This document shows positions 16,614 through 24,897 of a DNA stretch of 39,373 bases, in pieces. A model generated the notes under the pieces. The model had not been told where the DNA came from and did no database searches. It saw only the letters and a program-made list of their open reading frames with translations. The DNA comes from Nitrososphaerota archaeon (GTDB lineage: Archaea; Thermoproteota; Nitrososphaeria; Nitrososphaerales; Nitrososphaeraceae), in assembly GCA_005877075.1 (NCBI GenBank), contig VBPX01000023.1, positions 1-39,373 of the forward strand, in the 5' to 3' direction. The translations under genes and the position numbers were made by a program. The first letter of the stretch is position 1. Each line of letters begins with the position of its first letter.

Positions 16614-17720
16614 TTATGATTTTATTGCTTCTTCAACTTTTAAAGCTATAAAATTTAAATCATTTTCGGACAGGGATGGATGTACAGGTAATGAGAGAAC
16701 ACTCTTTGATGCCCATTCTGTCATTTTGAGATCTCCACTATCAAATTTTGAATAATATGGAGTTTGATGAACAGGCGGATCATAATAGATGGTTGCACCA
16801 ATTCCGTTGTCATTTAGCAGTTTCTTTACTCTATTCCGAAGATTATTGAACGCTACGGTATAGAGGTACCAATTATATTTCACTCTCTGATTTTCTTGGG
16901 GAAGAACAATTTCATGATTATCAATTTTATTTCTTAATAATTCTTGCAATTTTTTTGCATTAGTAGTCCTTTTGTACAGCATGGACTCTAGTTTTTTCAT
17001 TTGTGTTTTTGCAATAGCTGCAGAGATTTCCGGTAATCGCATATTGAATCCAAGTATTCTTGTATCATATCCTTCCACCATTCCATGATTTCTTATCATT
17101 CTAAGTTTTTCTGCAAACTCATCACTATTGGTTGTAATTGCACCTCCTTCTCCTGAAGTTAGAACCTTTGATGCATACATGCTAAAACAGCCCATTTCAC
17201 CAAGACTCCCTGTTTGTTTCCCATCATATGAAGATCCCAAAGATTGACAAGCATCTTCAATTACTAACAAAGAATATTTTCTTGCAAAGTCTAGTATTTC
17301 ATCCATTTTTGCCGGGTGACCGTACAAGTGGACAGGGATTATAGCTCTGGTTTTTTTGGAAACTTTGTTTTTCAGACTCTGTGGATTAATTGTATATGTG
17401 TCCTTTTCAATATCCACAAAGACTGGCTTTGCTCCCGTACATGCTACCGAATTAGCCGTTGCAACGAAAGTAAACGAAGGAATCAAAATTTCGTCTCCTT
17501 CCTTAATCCCAGCTGCAAGGATCGAAGAATGTAGAGCCGCTGTACCAGAATTTACCGCGATAGCATGTTTTACATGCAAGAAATTGGCAAGTAACCTTTC
17601 AAAATCCTGAACCCGTTTCCCACCTGAGAAAGAAGCTGAGGTTAAAATTCCTTCATCTAGAACTTTCAGTATTTCTTCCCTTTCATTCTCATCAATTTGG
17701 GGCTTGTTAATAGGTATCAT
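16614..17720 (-). CDS. DegT/DnrJ/EryC1-family PLP-dependent sugar aminotransferase
   Basis: A 368-aa fold-type I aminotransferase of the family that transaminates nucleotide-linked keto-sugars for surface glycans. The PLP pocket includes AVNSGTAALHSSI (residues 55-67), VIEDACQSLGSSYDG (PLP-binding Asp) and the Schiff-base Lys185 in FSMYASKVLTSGEGG. The loop RNHGMVEGYDTRILGFNMRL and the C-terminal SVLSLPVHPSL also match. Length is normal. No other sugar-biosynthesis gene adjoins it, so the sugar is unknown. It may serve the polysaccharide genes ten kilobases downstream or S-layer glycosylation; this is inference. Confidence 0.9.
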   Translation of the reverse strand: MIPINKPQIDENEREEILKVLDEGILTSASFSGGKRVQDFERLLANFLHVKHAIAVNSGTAALHSSILAAGIKEGDEILIPSFTFVATANSVACTGAKPVFVDIEKDTYTINPQSLKNKVSKKTRAIIPVHLYGHPAKMDEILDFARKYSLLVIEDACQSLGSSYDGKQTGSLGEMGCFSMYASKVLTSGEGGAITTNSDEFAEKLRMIRNHGMVEGYDTRILGFNMRLPEISAAIAKTQMKKLESMLYKRTTNAKKLQELLRNKIDNHEIVLPQENQRVKYNWYLYTVAFNNLRNRVKKLLNDNGIGATIYYDPPVHQTPYYSKFDSGDLKMTEWASKSVLSLPVHPSLSENDLNFIALKVEEAIKS

Positions 17721-17870
17721 TTATTTTCACTTGGCTAACGATTACTATCATACAAAATAATAATGCTCTTTGTAATTAAAACGTCTCCAAATCTATTTAA
17801 TTTTAGGGTCTTTAAACAAATAAAAATAAGAAATATTCCAACAAAATCAAGCAGATGTGGCAGAGTGGTC

Positions 17871-17891
17871 TTCTTAATCTTAAGAACACAG
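17871..17891 (+). other. Putative D-loop intron of tRNA-Ser
   Basis: A 21-22 base insertion in the D loop contains the perfect inverted repeat TTCTTAA-TC-TTAAGAA (17871-17886). Flanking GTG (17865-17867) can pair with CAC (17887-17889), leaving 3-base bulges GTC and AGT. That is the layout of a relaxed bulge-helix-bulge site for the archaeal splicing endonuclease. Cutting in the bulges would remove 17870-17891; cutting one base later removes 17871-17891. Confidence 0.75.
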
Positions 17892-17909
17892 TAATGCGTC
17901 GGCCTTGAG

Positions 17910-17923
17910 TTAGGCCGAAAGAA
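17910..17923 (+). other. Putative canonical-position intron (37/38) of tRNA-Ser
   Basis: Fourteen bases, TTAGGCCGAAAGAA, sit between G37 and A38 of the anticodon loop. Loop bases CTT can pair with AAG inside the insert, leaving an AAA bulge at the 3' splice side, a short approximation of a bulge-helix-bulge. Without removal the anticodon loop would have 21 bases. Confidence 0.75.
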
Positions 17924-18063
17924 AGCCGATTCGCCTTCGGGCGAGCAGGAGTTCAAATCTCCTCATCTGCGTCTTGCTCAATTACCTAAATATTTTGAAT
18001 TTACCCATTTTATAAAATCCAATCAAGAAACTAATTGAATAGAATTATAAAAAATCACATATA

Positions 18064-19194
18064 ATGCTGGATATGGACAGAAGTCAAATACTTCGACTTG
18101 TAATTCCTTCAATTATTGTTATCGTAGTGAGCATTTTAACTATGAAATTTTCTCCTTCCGAAACTTTAGTGCCTTTACCTACACCAGTATCGAATTCAAG
18201 TAATCTTACCAATACAAAAGGAGTAGAGATTATTGCAGAAGGATTACAGGCTCCAAGGTCAATTCAAGTAGCCGGAGACGGAAGAATCTTCTTGACAGAA
18301 CAACACGGAAGTATTAGAATCATCGATAAGAATGGGACCCTTCTGGAAGAGCCGGTTGCAGACATAAAAGTGGAAAATCTTCAAGATGCTGGCTTGTTGG
18401 GACTTGCATTACATCCAAATTTTACCCAAAATCATTTATTTTATGTATATTACACATATTCAAACAAAACCGGATTATTCAACAGAGTTTTGATGCTCGA
18501 AGAGTCCAAGAATAGAATAAATGATTCTAAGATAATTCTTGATGGCATTCCAGGAAGTGAATTTCGTGATGGTGGTCGTATTAAATTTGGTCCGGATGGA
18601 AAGTTATACGTATCAACGGGAGATGCATCGATTCCAAAATTATCTCAGGATCTGAATTCTCTGGCAGGAAAGATTCTCCGTGTTAATGAAGATGGGACAA
18701 TTCCGAAGGATAACCCATTTTCAAATTCTTTCATCTATGCATATGGATTTAGGAACGTGCTAGGATTAGCATGGGATCCAAAAAACGGACAACTATATGC
18801 TGCCGATCAGGGAGCAGCTGGCAATGATGAAATAAATTTAGTATCACCAGGGAAAAATTACGGTTGGCCAAATCATGAATGCAATGAGGGAACTGAAAGC
18901 ACGCCTTCTTTAATCTGTTTTAATCCCTCCTTGGAGCCTTCCGGAATGACCTTTGCACTGTCAAGTAAGCTTGGATATAAAAATCATCTAATCGTCGCTA
19001 CACTCAAGGGTTCACATTTGAGAGAAATTGATCTAAAAACAAACAGTCAAAATACAATCCTTGTAGGATACGGTCGCCTAGCGGATGTTTTTGAATCTAG
19101 AGATGGATCAATTTTCGTTCTTACTAGCAATACTGATGGGAGGGGTTTGCCGCAGCAAGGCGATGATAAAATATTAAGGCTCACAAAAGCATAG
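18064..19194 (+). CDS. Membrane-anchored PQQ-type sugar dehydrogenase-like protein (catalytic His replaced)
   Basis: A 376-aa beta-propeller of the glucose/sorbosone dehydrogenase family. An N-terminal hydrophobic helix (residues 10-28) anchors or exports it, with a Ser/Thr/Pro linker after it. Family signatures are DAGLLGLALHPNF, DGGRIKFGPDGKLYVSTGD, YAYGFRNVLGLAWDP (Arg-Asn pair) and DEINLVSPGKNYGWP. In active members a His precedes the GGR segment (His144 of soluble glucose dehydrogenase) as general base; here that place is Arg168, codon CGT at 18565-18567, one base from CAT. The enzyme may thus be inactive or altered. It is followed 14 bases later by HMG-CoA reductase, without obvious functional link. 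Confidence 0.85.
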   Translation: MLDMDRSQILRLVIPSIIVIVVSILTMKFSPSETLVPLPTPVSNSSNLTNTKGVEIIAEGLQAPRSIQVAGDGRIFLTEQHGSIRIIDKNGTLLEEPVADIKVENLQDAGLLGLALHPNFTQNHLFYVYYTYSNKTGLFNRVLMLEESKNRINDSKIILDGIPGSEFRDGGRIKFGPDGKLYVSTGDASIPKLSQDLNSLAGKILRVNEDGTIPKDNPFSNSFIYAYGFRNVLGLAWDPKNGQLYAADQGAAGNDEINLVSPGKNYGWPNHECNEGTESTPSLICFNPSLEPSGMTFALSSKLGYKNHLIVATLKGSHLREIDLKTNSQNTILVGYGRLADVFESRDGSIFVLTSNTDGRGLPQQGDDKILRLTKA

Positions 19195-19208
19195 TAGTTG
19201 TTGTACGA

Positions 19209-20474
19209 ATGAAGACAGAAAAGAAATTTTATGAAATGAATCATGAAGAAAGATTATCTTTTATTGTATCAAGAACCAACCTCACAAAAAAGGAAATTTC
19301 AACGATTGTTAATCAGGTCTTACCGTTTGAAAATATTGATAGAATGATTGAAAATGCAATAGGAATTTTTTCGCTACCTCTTGGTATAGCAACGAATTTT
19401 GTTGTAAATGAAAAAGAGTACCTGGTCCCTATGGCCATTGAAGAACCCTCTGTAATTGCAGCAGCCAGTCATGCGGCAAAGTTATCCAAATTTTTTGGAG
19501 GCTTCAAGGCAAATGCTAGTAGTTCTATTATGAGAGGCCAAATTCAAATAACTAATCTTTTAGATATCAAGAATTCCACCCGAATAATATCAAGGAACAA
19601 GGATGATCTACTCAGAATTGCCAATTCTCGTTCAAAGAATGTTAAAGCATTGCACCTAAAGACAAGAATTCTCAATAATGATATTGACAATAAAAAAATG
19701 CTTGTAGCAGAACTATACGTCGATTGTAAGGATTCAATGGGTGCTAATACCATAAATTCAATGTGCGAACTAGTGGGTCCTGAAATAGAAAGAATGGCAA
19801 ACTGCAAAGTTATACTAAAAGTACTTTCTAACTATTCAACAGAGAGGATTGCTATCAGTCAGGCTACTTTCAAGAAACAAGAATTAGGAGGCCCAGATAT
19901 AGTTGACAGAATACTATCTGCATTTAGTTTTGCATTTTCTGATCCCCATAGAGCAGTAACTCATAACAAAGGTATCATGAATGGAATAGATGCAGTTTCT
20001 ATTGCAACAGGTCAAGATTTTCGTGCAATTGAAGCCGCCGCACATGCCTATGCATCTAGGGATGGCAAGTATAGGACGCTTACTACTTTTTCAAAGTCAC
20101 CAAAAGGCGATCTAATTGGCAGAATAGAGATTCCCTTGTCAGTGGGTATAGTTGGAGGGATTTCTTCAGTCCATCCTACAGCAAAGATGGGTTTGAAAAT
20201 ACTAGGAGCCAAATCAGCAAGTGAGCTGGCTTGTGTTATAGCGTCAGTCGGCCTTGCCCAAAATCTTGCGGCAATCAGGGCATTGTCTACAGAAGGGATT
20301 CAGAAAGGTCATATGAAATTACACGCAAAAAATATTGCCGTCGCAGCTGGGGCCACTGGAAAACTGGTTGAAATTGTCTCTGAAACTATGTATAAACAAT
20401 CAAACATTACTTTAGATAGTGCCAGAACTATTTTGCAAGGATTATTACATAATAGAACATACAAATCAAGCTAG
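19209..20474 (+). CDS. 3-hydroxy-3-methylglutaryl-CoA reductase (class II type)
   Basis: This 421-aa enzyme reduces HMG-CoA to mevalonate for archaeal isoprenoid lipids. Motifs are VPMAIEEPSVIAAASHAAKL (catalytic Glu), DSMGANTINSM, AVTHNKGIMNGIDAV (catalytic Lys), SIATGQDFRAIEAAAHAYASR and STEGIQKGHMKLHAKNIA (catalytic His). The last two are of the class II, Pseudomonas mevalonii-like form rather than the class I form of Crenarchaeota and eukaryotes. In archaea class II enzymes act biosynthetically and were probably acquired from bacteria. No membrane domain is present. It is complete and lies between the dehydrogenase-like gene and the his operon. Confidence 0.95.
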   Translation: MKTEKKFYEMNHEERLSFIVSRTNLTKKEISTIVNQVLPFENIDRMIENAIGIFSLPLGIATNFVVNEKEYLVPMAIEEPSVIAAASHAAKLSKFFGGFKANASSSIMRGQIQITNLLDIKNSTRIISRNKDDLLRIANSRSKNVKALHLKTRILNNDIDNKKMLVAELYVDCKDSMGANTINSMCELVGPEIERMANCKVILKVLSNYSTERIAISQATFKKQELGGPDIVDRILSAFSFAFSDPHRAVTHNKGIMNGIDAVSIATGQDFRAIEAAAHAYASRDGKYRTLTTFSKSPKGDLIGRIEIPLSVGIVGGISSVHPTAKMGLKILGAKSASELACVIASVGLAQNLAAIRALSTEGIQKGHMKLHAKNIAVAAGATGKLVEIVSETMYKQSNITLDSARTILQGLLHNRTYKSS

Positions 20475-20564
20475 AATTATTTTATAAAAGATTTTGAATA
20501 ATTTTTTCCCTATTTATCATACTAAATATCAACACAAATACCCTTGAATTTGAACTTTCAATAG

Positions 20565-20572
20565 AAATATAT
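20565..20572 (+). promoter_or_regulatory. Candidate TATA box of the his operon
   Basis: AAATATAT is centred about 32 bases before the hisG ATG (20601), in the only sizable gap upstream of the operon (126 bases). It is supported by position only. Confidence 0.35.
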
Positions 20573-20600
20573 CCCATTAAAAAGATTCTTCGAATATCAA

Positions 20601-21578
20601 ATGTCAATAGTAAAATTTGCGATACCAAAAGGGAGTATCGAAGACCAAACATTCAAGATGCTTGAAGAAGCATGGCAAACTGTTAGAGGTCGTGGAAAAA
20701 CGTATAGGGTAAAGTTAAGCGATCCTGAACTAGAGGTAAAAATTTTGAGACCGCAAGAAATTCCAACATATGTTCAAGAAGGCTTTTATGATATTGGCAT
20801 CACTGGTAAAGATTGGATTGTTGAAGCAAGTGCAGATGTTAAAATTTTACTAGATCTAGAATATGGACAGGTAAACCAAGTTATTGCCATTCCAGAGAGT
20901 TTTGACTATAGCAATTTGACAGAATTAATAGAAGGTTTCGCAAAACAGAAACGAACTTTAAGGATTTCTTCTGAGTATCTTACAACTGCTTCGTCTTACG
21001 TACGTTCTAACAAAGCATATCAAAAATACTTCGGTGACATTAGCCCTATGGTTATTACACCTTGGATGAGAATTGGAGAAAATAAACTGGTTGAAATTTT
21101 TCTCTCCTTCGGTGCTACTGAAGCAAAACCGCCAGAGGATGTAGACGCGATTTGCGATATAACCGAAACTGGGACTACTCTGGTTCAAAACAATCTAAAG
21201 ATTATTGAAACAGTCACCCAATCAAGTGCACAATTGATAGCAAACAAGAATTCATTAGAAGACAAAATAAAAGCCGAGAAAATTGCAGATACACTTGCTC
21301 TACTTAAAGGAGTTGTAGAAGCCAGGAAAAAATTGCATATCTTTGTAAATGTGAAGAATGAGAACTTGCAGAAATTGCTAGAAACTCTACCTGCACTGAA
21401 AAAACCCACAATAAGTAAATTGAGTGAAGAAGGGTGGTCTGGTGTTAATACAGTCATTGACAAGATTGAGTTCATAAAGATAGTACCAAAGTTAAGAGAA
21501 ATAGCTCAGGGTCTTGTAGTGATGCAACCCAAGCAAATACTTCCATTAGAGGAATTAAAAAGGGTTATGGGTCAGTGA
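20601..21578 (+). CDS. hisG: ATP phosphoribosyltransferase (long form)
   Basis: First enzyme of histidine synthesis, joining ATP and PRPP. At 325 aa it is the long form with a C-terminal regulatory domain that in the family binds histidine for feedback inhibition. The N-terminus KFAIPKGSIEDQTFKML and FYDIGITGKDWIVE are typical, and the PRPP site lies in DAICDITETGTTLVQNNLKII. The C-terminal domain begins near residue 235 with an ACT-like fold ending HIFVNVKNENLQKL and KLSEEGWSGVNTVI. It overlaps hisD by four bases and opens the operon. Confidence 0.95.
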   Translation: MSIVKFAIPKGSIEDQTFKMLEEAWQTVRGRGKTYRVKLSDPELEVKILRPQEIPTYVQEGFYDIGITGKDWIVEASADVKILLDLEYGQVNQVIAIPESFDYSNLTELIEGFAKQKRTLRISSEYLTTASSYVRSNKAYQKYFGDISPMVITPWMRIGENKLVEIFLSFGATEAKPPEDVDAICDITETGTTLVQNNLKIIETVTQSSAQLIANKNSLEDKIKAEKIADTLALLKGVVEARKKLHIFVNVKNENLQKLLETLPALKKPTISKLSEEGWSGVNTVIDKIEFIKIVPKLREIAQGLVVMQPKQILPLEELKRVMGQ

Positions 21579-22858
21579 TAAAAAAAATAAGAGTAAAAAA
21601 TGGAAAAAAGGAAGCAATCCTCATTCGTAATTTAAGGAAGATACCTCAAAACAGTGTAATTGTTAACAGGGTAATTAAAGATGTTATTAGATTTGGAGAT
21701 AATGCAATAAGAAAGTATACAGAAAAATATGATAATGTAAAAATCGATTCTATTGTTGTAGATAAAGCGGAGTTTAAGAAGGCTTATCAAGACGTTACAA
21801 TCACTCAGGTAAATTCACTTAGAAAAACCAAGAAGCTGTTGGAAAAAAATGAAAAAATGTTGATGGGACAATTGAGCAGAATTAAGGCATCATCAGATGG
21901 AATTACGATTGAAAGAATCGTCAAACCGATTGGTAGTGTTGGATGTTACATACCTGGGGGGAGAGCGCGATATCCAAGTACATTGGTAATGTGTACAGTA
22001 CCTGCAAAGATTGCAAACGTGGAAAGAATAGTGGTAGTAAGTCCTCCAATGAAAAATGGTAATATCGATCCTCTTACACTGGTAGCAGCCGATTTATGTG
22101 GTGTAGATGAAGTCTATAAAGTCGGTGGTGCCCAAGCAGTGGCGGCTCTTGCATATGGGACCAGAACAATAAAGAAGGTAGATAAAATCGTAGGTCCTGG
22201 AGGTCTGTTTGTCAATATTGCCAAATTTCTTGTCAGCAATAAAATTGCTATTGACATGATAGCCGGTCCAACTGAACTCTTAATATATGCTGATTCCACA
22301 TCTGAGCCCGAAATAATAGTCAAGGATTTAATTTCACAGGCTGAACACAGTGATGACACAATTTGTGGTATTGTTACTAATTCAAGTGCCTTGGTAAGCA
22401 AAGTAGAAAATGAAATAGAAAAATCATTAAATAGTTCCTTACCAAGATTGGATATAATTTCAAGTAGCCTAAAGAATAATGCATTCATTGCTTTGTGCAA
22501 GGATGAGGAAAATGCAATATCGTTCATAAATGAATTAGCACCCGAACATCTTCAGGTTTTATCCACAAATCCAAAGCAAATAGCTTCAAAGGTTAAAACT
22601 GCAGGAGTTATTTTACTTGGAAAGTATAGTCCGTCCGCTGCAAGTGATTACTGCCTTGGATCAAACCATGTGTTACCAACTATGGAATTTGGCAAGTCTA
22701 AATCTTCTCTTTCCGTACTGGACTTTATGAAATTAGTGAATCATATAACAGTAACAAAAAGAGGTCTTTACACTGTTCAGGATTGTGTAAAAGAATTGGC
22801 GTTGGCAGAAGGATTACCGAACCATTATTATGCGGTGAAAGAGAGGTTCAGAGATTGA
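21575..22858 (+). CDS. hisD: Histidinol dehydrogenase
   Basis: A 427-aa zinc enzyme oxidising histidinol to histidine in two NAD-linked steps. Family segments: GCYIPGGRARYPST, VYKVGGAQAVAALAYGT, DKIVGPGG, DMIAGPTELLIYAD and SQAEHSDD with Gln and His zinc ligands. Further on, ELAPEHLQV carries the catalytic Glu-His pair, SAASDYCLGSNHVLPT the third metal residue, and AEGLPNHYYAV the final His ligand. The start is GTG 21575, overlapping the hisG stop in GTGA. Length and all recognisable catalytic residues are normal, so the final step of histidine synthesis appears intact. Confidence 0.96.
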   Translation: MIKKIRVKNGKKEAILIRNLRKIPQNSVIVNRVIKDVIRFGDNAIRKYTEKYDNVKIDSIVVDKAEFKKAYQDVTITQVNSLRKTKKLLEKNEKMLMGQLSRIKASSDGITIERIVKPIGSVGCYIPGGRARYPSTLVMCTVPAKIANVERIVVVSPPMKNGNIDPLTLVAADLCGVDEVYKVGGAQAVAALAYGTRTIKKVDKIVGPGGLFVNIAKFLVSNKIAIDMIAGPTELLIYADSTSEPEIIVKDLISQAEHSDDTICGIVTNSSALVSKVENEIEKSLNSSLPRLDIISSSLKNNAFIALCKDEENAISFINELAPEHLQVLSTNPKQIASKVKTAGVILLGKYSPSAASDYCLGSNHVLPTMEFGKSKSSLSVLDFMKLVNHITVTKRGLYTVQDCVKELALAEGLPNHYYAVKERFRD

Positions 22859-23919
22859 CTGATTGGCTTGTGAGAGAAATAAAGAAAATTTCAATGATTG
22901 AAAAATATGCAATACCTTCTAGGAATAATTATTCTAAATTGGATGCAAACGAAAATCTTGTTTTAGACAAGGATATTCTTACAAAGATTTCAATAGATAG
23001 TTTAAAAAAAATTGATCTGAGAAAATATCCCATTGAGCTGTCTGAAGAGGTATACAAAAAGATATCAAGTTATTTAATGGTAAGTAAGAAATCGTTGGTG
23101 CTAGGTAGCGGTTCGGATCAAATTATAGAATTACTTTTAACAATAATAGGTAAAGGCAGGAGATTAACTTCCATATACCCAACTTTTTCTTATTTTAAAA
23201 CAAGGTGCCAATTACATAAAGTCGGGTTTTCTGAAATATTGTTATCTACCGTTGATAATAGCATTAACATGGAAAAATTTATGGAAAAAGCAAGAAACTC
23301 TCACGCGATTTATTTATGCTCACCGAACAATCCCACAGGAAACCAGTTTGATAAATCTCAAGTTTTAGATATTTTAAATTCGCTAGAAAATAGCCTCGTA
23401 ATCATTGATGAAGCATATGTAGAATTTGCAAAATATTCGTTAACCAAGTATGTGCAAGAGTATTCAAATCTTGTAATTCTCCGTACCTTTTCAAAGGCAA
23501 TGGGTTTAGCCGGTGCAAGAATAGGTTATATGATCGCCAATGAGGAACTTGCAGATTTATTTAAAAATAAGATTCAGTTACCATATGCAGTAAATAGCAT
23601 TTCAATAGCCATCGCAATTTCAGTTCTTGCTAATCCGAAAAAAATGGAAAAAAGTATATCCCTGATAAAAGATGAAAGAGAAAGACTTTATCGCAATCTC
23701 TCAAAAATCAAAAAAATAAAGGTATACAAGTCAGATGCAAATTTTCTGTTCATAAAATGTAATGAGAAATATAAAGGAATTTTAGAAGCTTTAGAAGACT
23801 CAAAAATAATTGTAAAGGCGTTAGGTAACATTAGGAACTATGGAAATTGTATCAGATTGACGATAGGCACAAAAAGAATGAATGATAAAATTTTGTCCAT
23901 ATTTAACAATATTCAATAA
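22855..23919 (+). CDS. hisC: Histidinol-phosphate aminotransferase
   Basis: PLP enzyme converting imidazole-acetol phosphate to histidinol phosphate. Motifs are KLDANENLVL, GSGSDQIIELL, YLCSPNNPTGNQF, VIIDEAYVEFA and the PLP-lysine segment RTFSKAMGLAGARIGY, ending with CIRLTIGTKRMN. The frame is open further upstream inside hisD, but TTG 22855, overlapping the hisD stop as TTGA, gives DWLVREIKKISMIEKY, a sensible N-terminus matching the overlap style of this operon. ATG 22894 is the alternative. Length from TTG is 354 aa. Confidence 0.93.
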   Translation: MTDWLVREIKKISMIEKYAIPSRNNYSKLDANENLVLDKDILTKISIDSLKKIDLRKYPIELSEEVYKKISSYLMVSKKSLVLGSGSDQIIELLLTIIGKGRRLTSIYPTFSYFKTRCQLHKVGFSEILLSTVDNSINMEKFMEKARNSHAIYLCSPNNPTGNQFDKSQVLDILNSLENSLVIIDEAYVEFAKYSLTKYVQEYSNLVILRTFSKAMGLAGARIGYMIANEELADLFKNKIQLPYAVNSISIAIAISVLANPKKMEKSISLIKDERERLYRNLSKIKKIKVYKSDANFLFIKCNEKYKGILEALEDSKIIVKALGNIRNYGNCIRLTIGTKRMNDKILSIFNNIQ

Positions 23920-23933
23920 CCCTTAGATTCTAG

Positions 23934-24890
23934 ATGTCCAAAATGAAATCAAATGCATGTGTTATTTTTGATATAGATGGTGTATTGATTGACACTACAA
24001 AATCTTATAATAAGACAATAACAGAGACAGTCGAATATTTAGTTAAACATATAGATCCAACTATTGAAAATGCAAGAAGAGTAGCTAGCGAAGAATTAAT
24101 TTTCAATTTTCGAAAATCCGGAATGTTCAACAACGATATTGATACATGCTATGCATTTATTTTGGGTATAATGTGTGGGCCGCCAAAATTTTCTGAGTTA
24201 TATTTTTTTGTAGAAAATATAGCAAAGAAGGAAACTGCTGGTGGAATAGCCTCCGTAGAAAATTATCTCTCACATTACTCAGAAAGCCGTCTAAAGAAGA
24301 TTAAGAAGTTATTAAATTATCCAGGAGATATTCATGGTAGTCTCTTACCTCGGATTTTTGATGAATTCTTTTATGGACCACATTTGTTCAAAAGGCAGCA
24401 CAGTACTAGTCCGAAATATTATTTTAGCAAACCATTAATAGAAAATGACCAAATGTTGGTGACCAATTCAACTATGAAGAAGGTGTCGAACATATTTGAT
24501 AAAAAAATAGGTATTGTTTCGGGCAGAAGTAAATTAGCTGCAGAGTATTCTATGAAATCACTCTTCAAATTTTTTGACAATACTGCTTCGTTTTATTTGG
24601 ATGATGAAAAAAGAGAAATGAGAAAGCCCAATCCTTCAGCGTTAGTAAAAAGCATCAAAAGTTTTGGAGTCGATAATGCTCTTTATGTTGGAGACTCCAC
24701 GGAAGATCTGCTCATGGTACAAAACGCAAGGAAAGTGTCAGATATCAACATTGAATTGATAGGAATATGCGCCCCTAATACAAGATCAGATCAAGTAAGG
24801 AGTTTATTCAATAATAATGGAGTTTCTTTGATTGTCAAAGAGGTCAACGAATTACCGAACATATTAAATAAAGTTATGAACCAGTTTTAA
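23934..24890 (+). CDS. HAD-superfamily phosphatase in the his operon, candidate histidinol-phosphatase
   Basis: A 318-aa haloacid-dehalogenase-fold hydrolase. Motif I is FDIDGVLIDT (Asp13, Asp15), motif II is in GIVSGRSKLA, motif III Lys in EMRKPNPSAL, and motif IV is YVGDSTEDLLM. A large insert (about residues 30-170) between motifs I and II would form a cap. It lies between hisC and hisB, 14 and 7 bases from them. The operon has no other gene for dephosphorylating histidinol phosphate, the step between HisC and HisD, so that is the most likely role (inference from context). A phosphoglycolate-phosphatase-like role is the alternative. Confidence 0.82.
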   Translation: MSKMKSNACVIFDIDGVLIDTTKSYNKTITETVEYLVKHIDPTIENARRVASEELIFNFRKSGMFNNDIDTCYAFILGIMCGPPKFSELYFFVENIAKKETAGGIASVENYLSHYSESRLKKIKKLLNYPGDIHGSLLPRIFDEFFYGPHLFKRQHSTSPKYYFSKPLIENDQMLVTNSTMKKVSNIFDKKIGIVSGRSKLAAEYSMKSLFKFFDNTASFYLDDEKREMRKPNPSALVKSIKSFGVDNALYVGDSTEDLLMVQNARKVSDINIELIGICAPNTRSDQVRSLFNNNGVSLIVKEVNELPNILNKVMNQF

Positions 24891-24897
24891 ATACGAA

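Larger units (their letters stand above)
17851..17971 (+). tRNA. tRNA-Ser(UGA) with two apparent introns
   Basis: The gene spans 121 bases. The acceptor GCAGATG/CATCTGC is perfect, the T arm is AGGAG-TTCAAAT-CTCCT, and the long variable arm TCGCC-TTCG-GGCGA marks a type II tRNA. The anticodon stem TCGGC/GCCGA encloses C-T-TGA-G, then a 14-base insertion (17910-17923) before A38, the canonical 37/38 intron site. The D arm GCA...TGC contains about 21 extra bases (17871-17891). Removing both gives an 86-base tRNA with D loop GAGTGGTCTAA and anticodon loop CTTGAGA, textbook values for archaeal tRNA-Ser. The discriminator is G, as in serine tRNAs, and CCA is not encoded. Confidence 0.88.

Noticed and set aside
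17735-17956. 73-aa minus-strand reading frame
   Set aside because: It lies across the tRNA-Ser gene and has no protein-like features.
22783-22854. hisC extended upstream of TTG 22855
   Set aside because: The extra 24 codons lie wholly inside hisD and encode an Arg/Cys-rich string unlike HisC.
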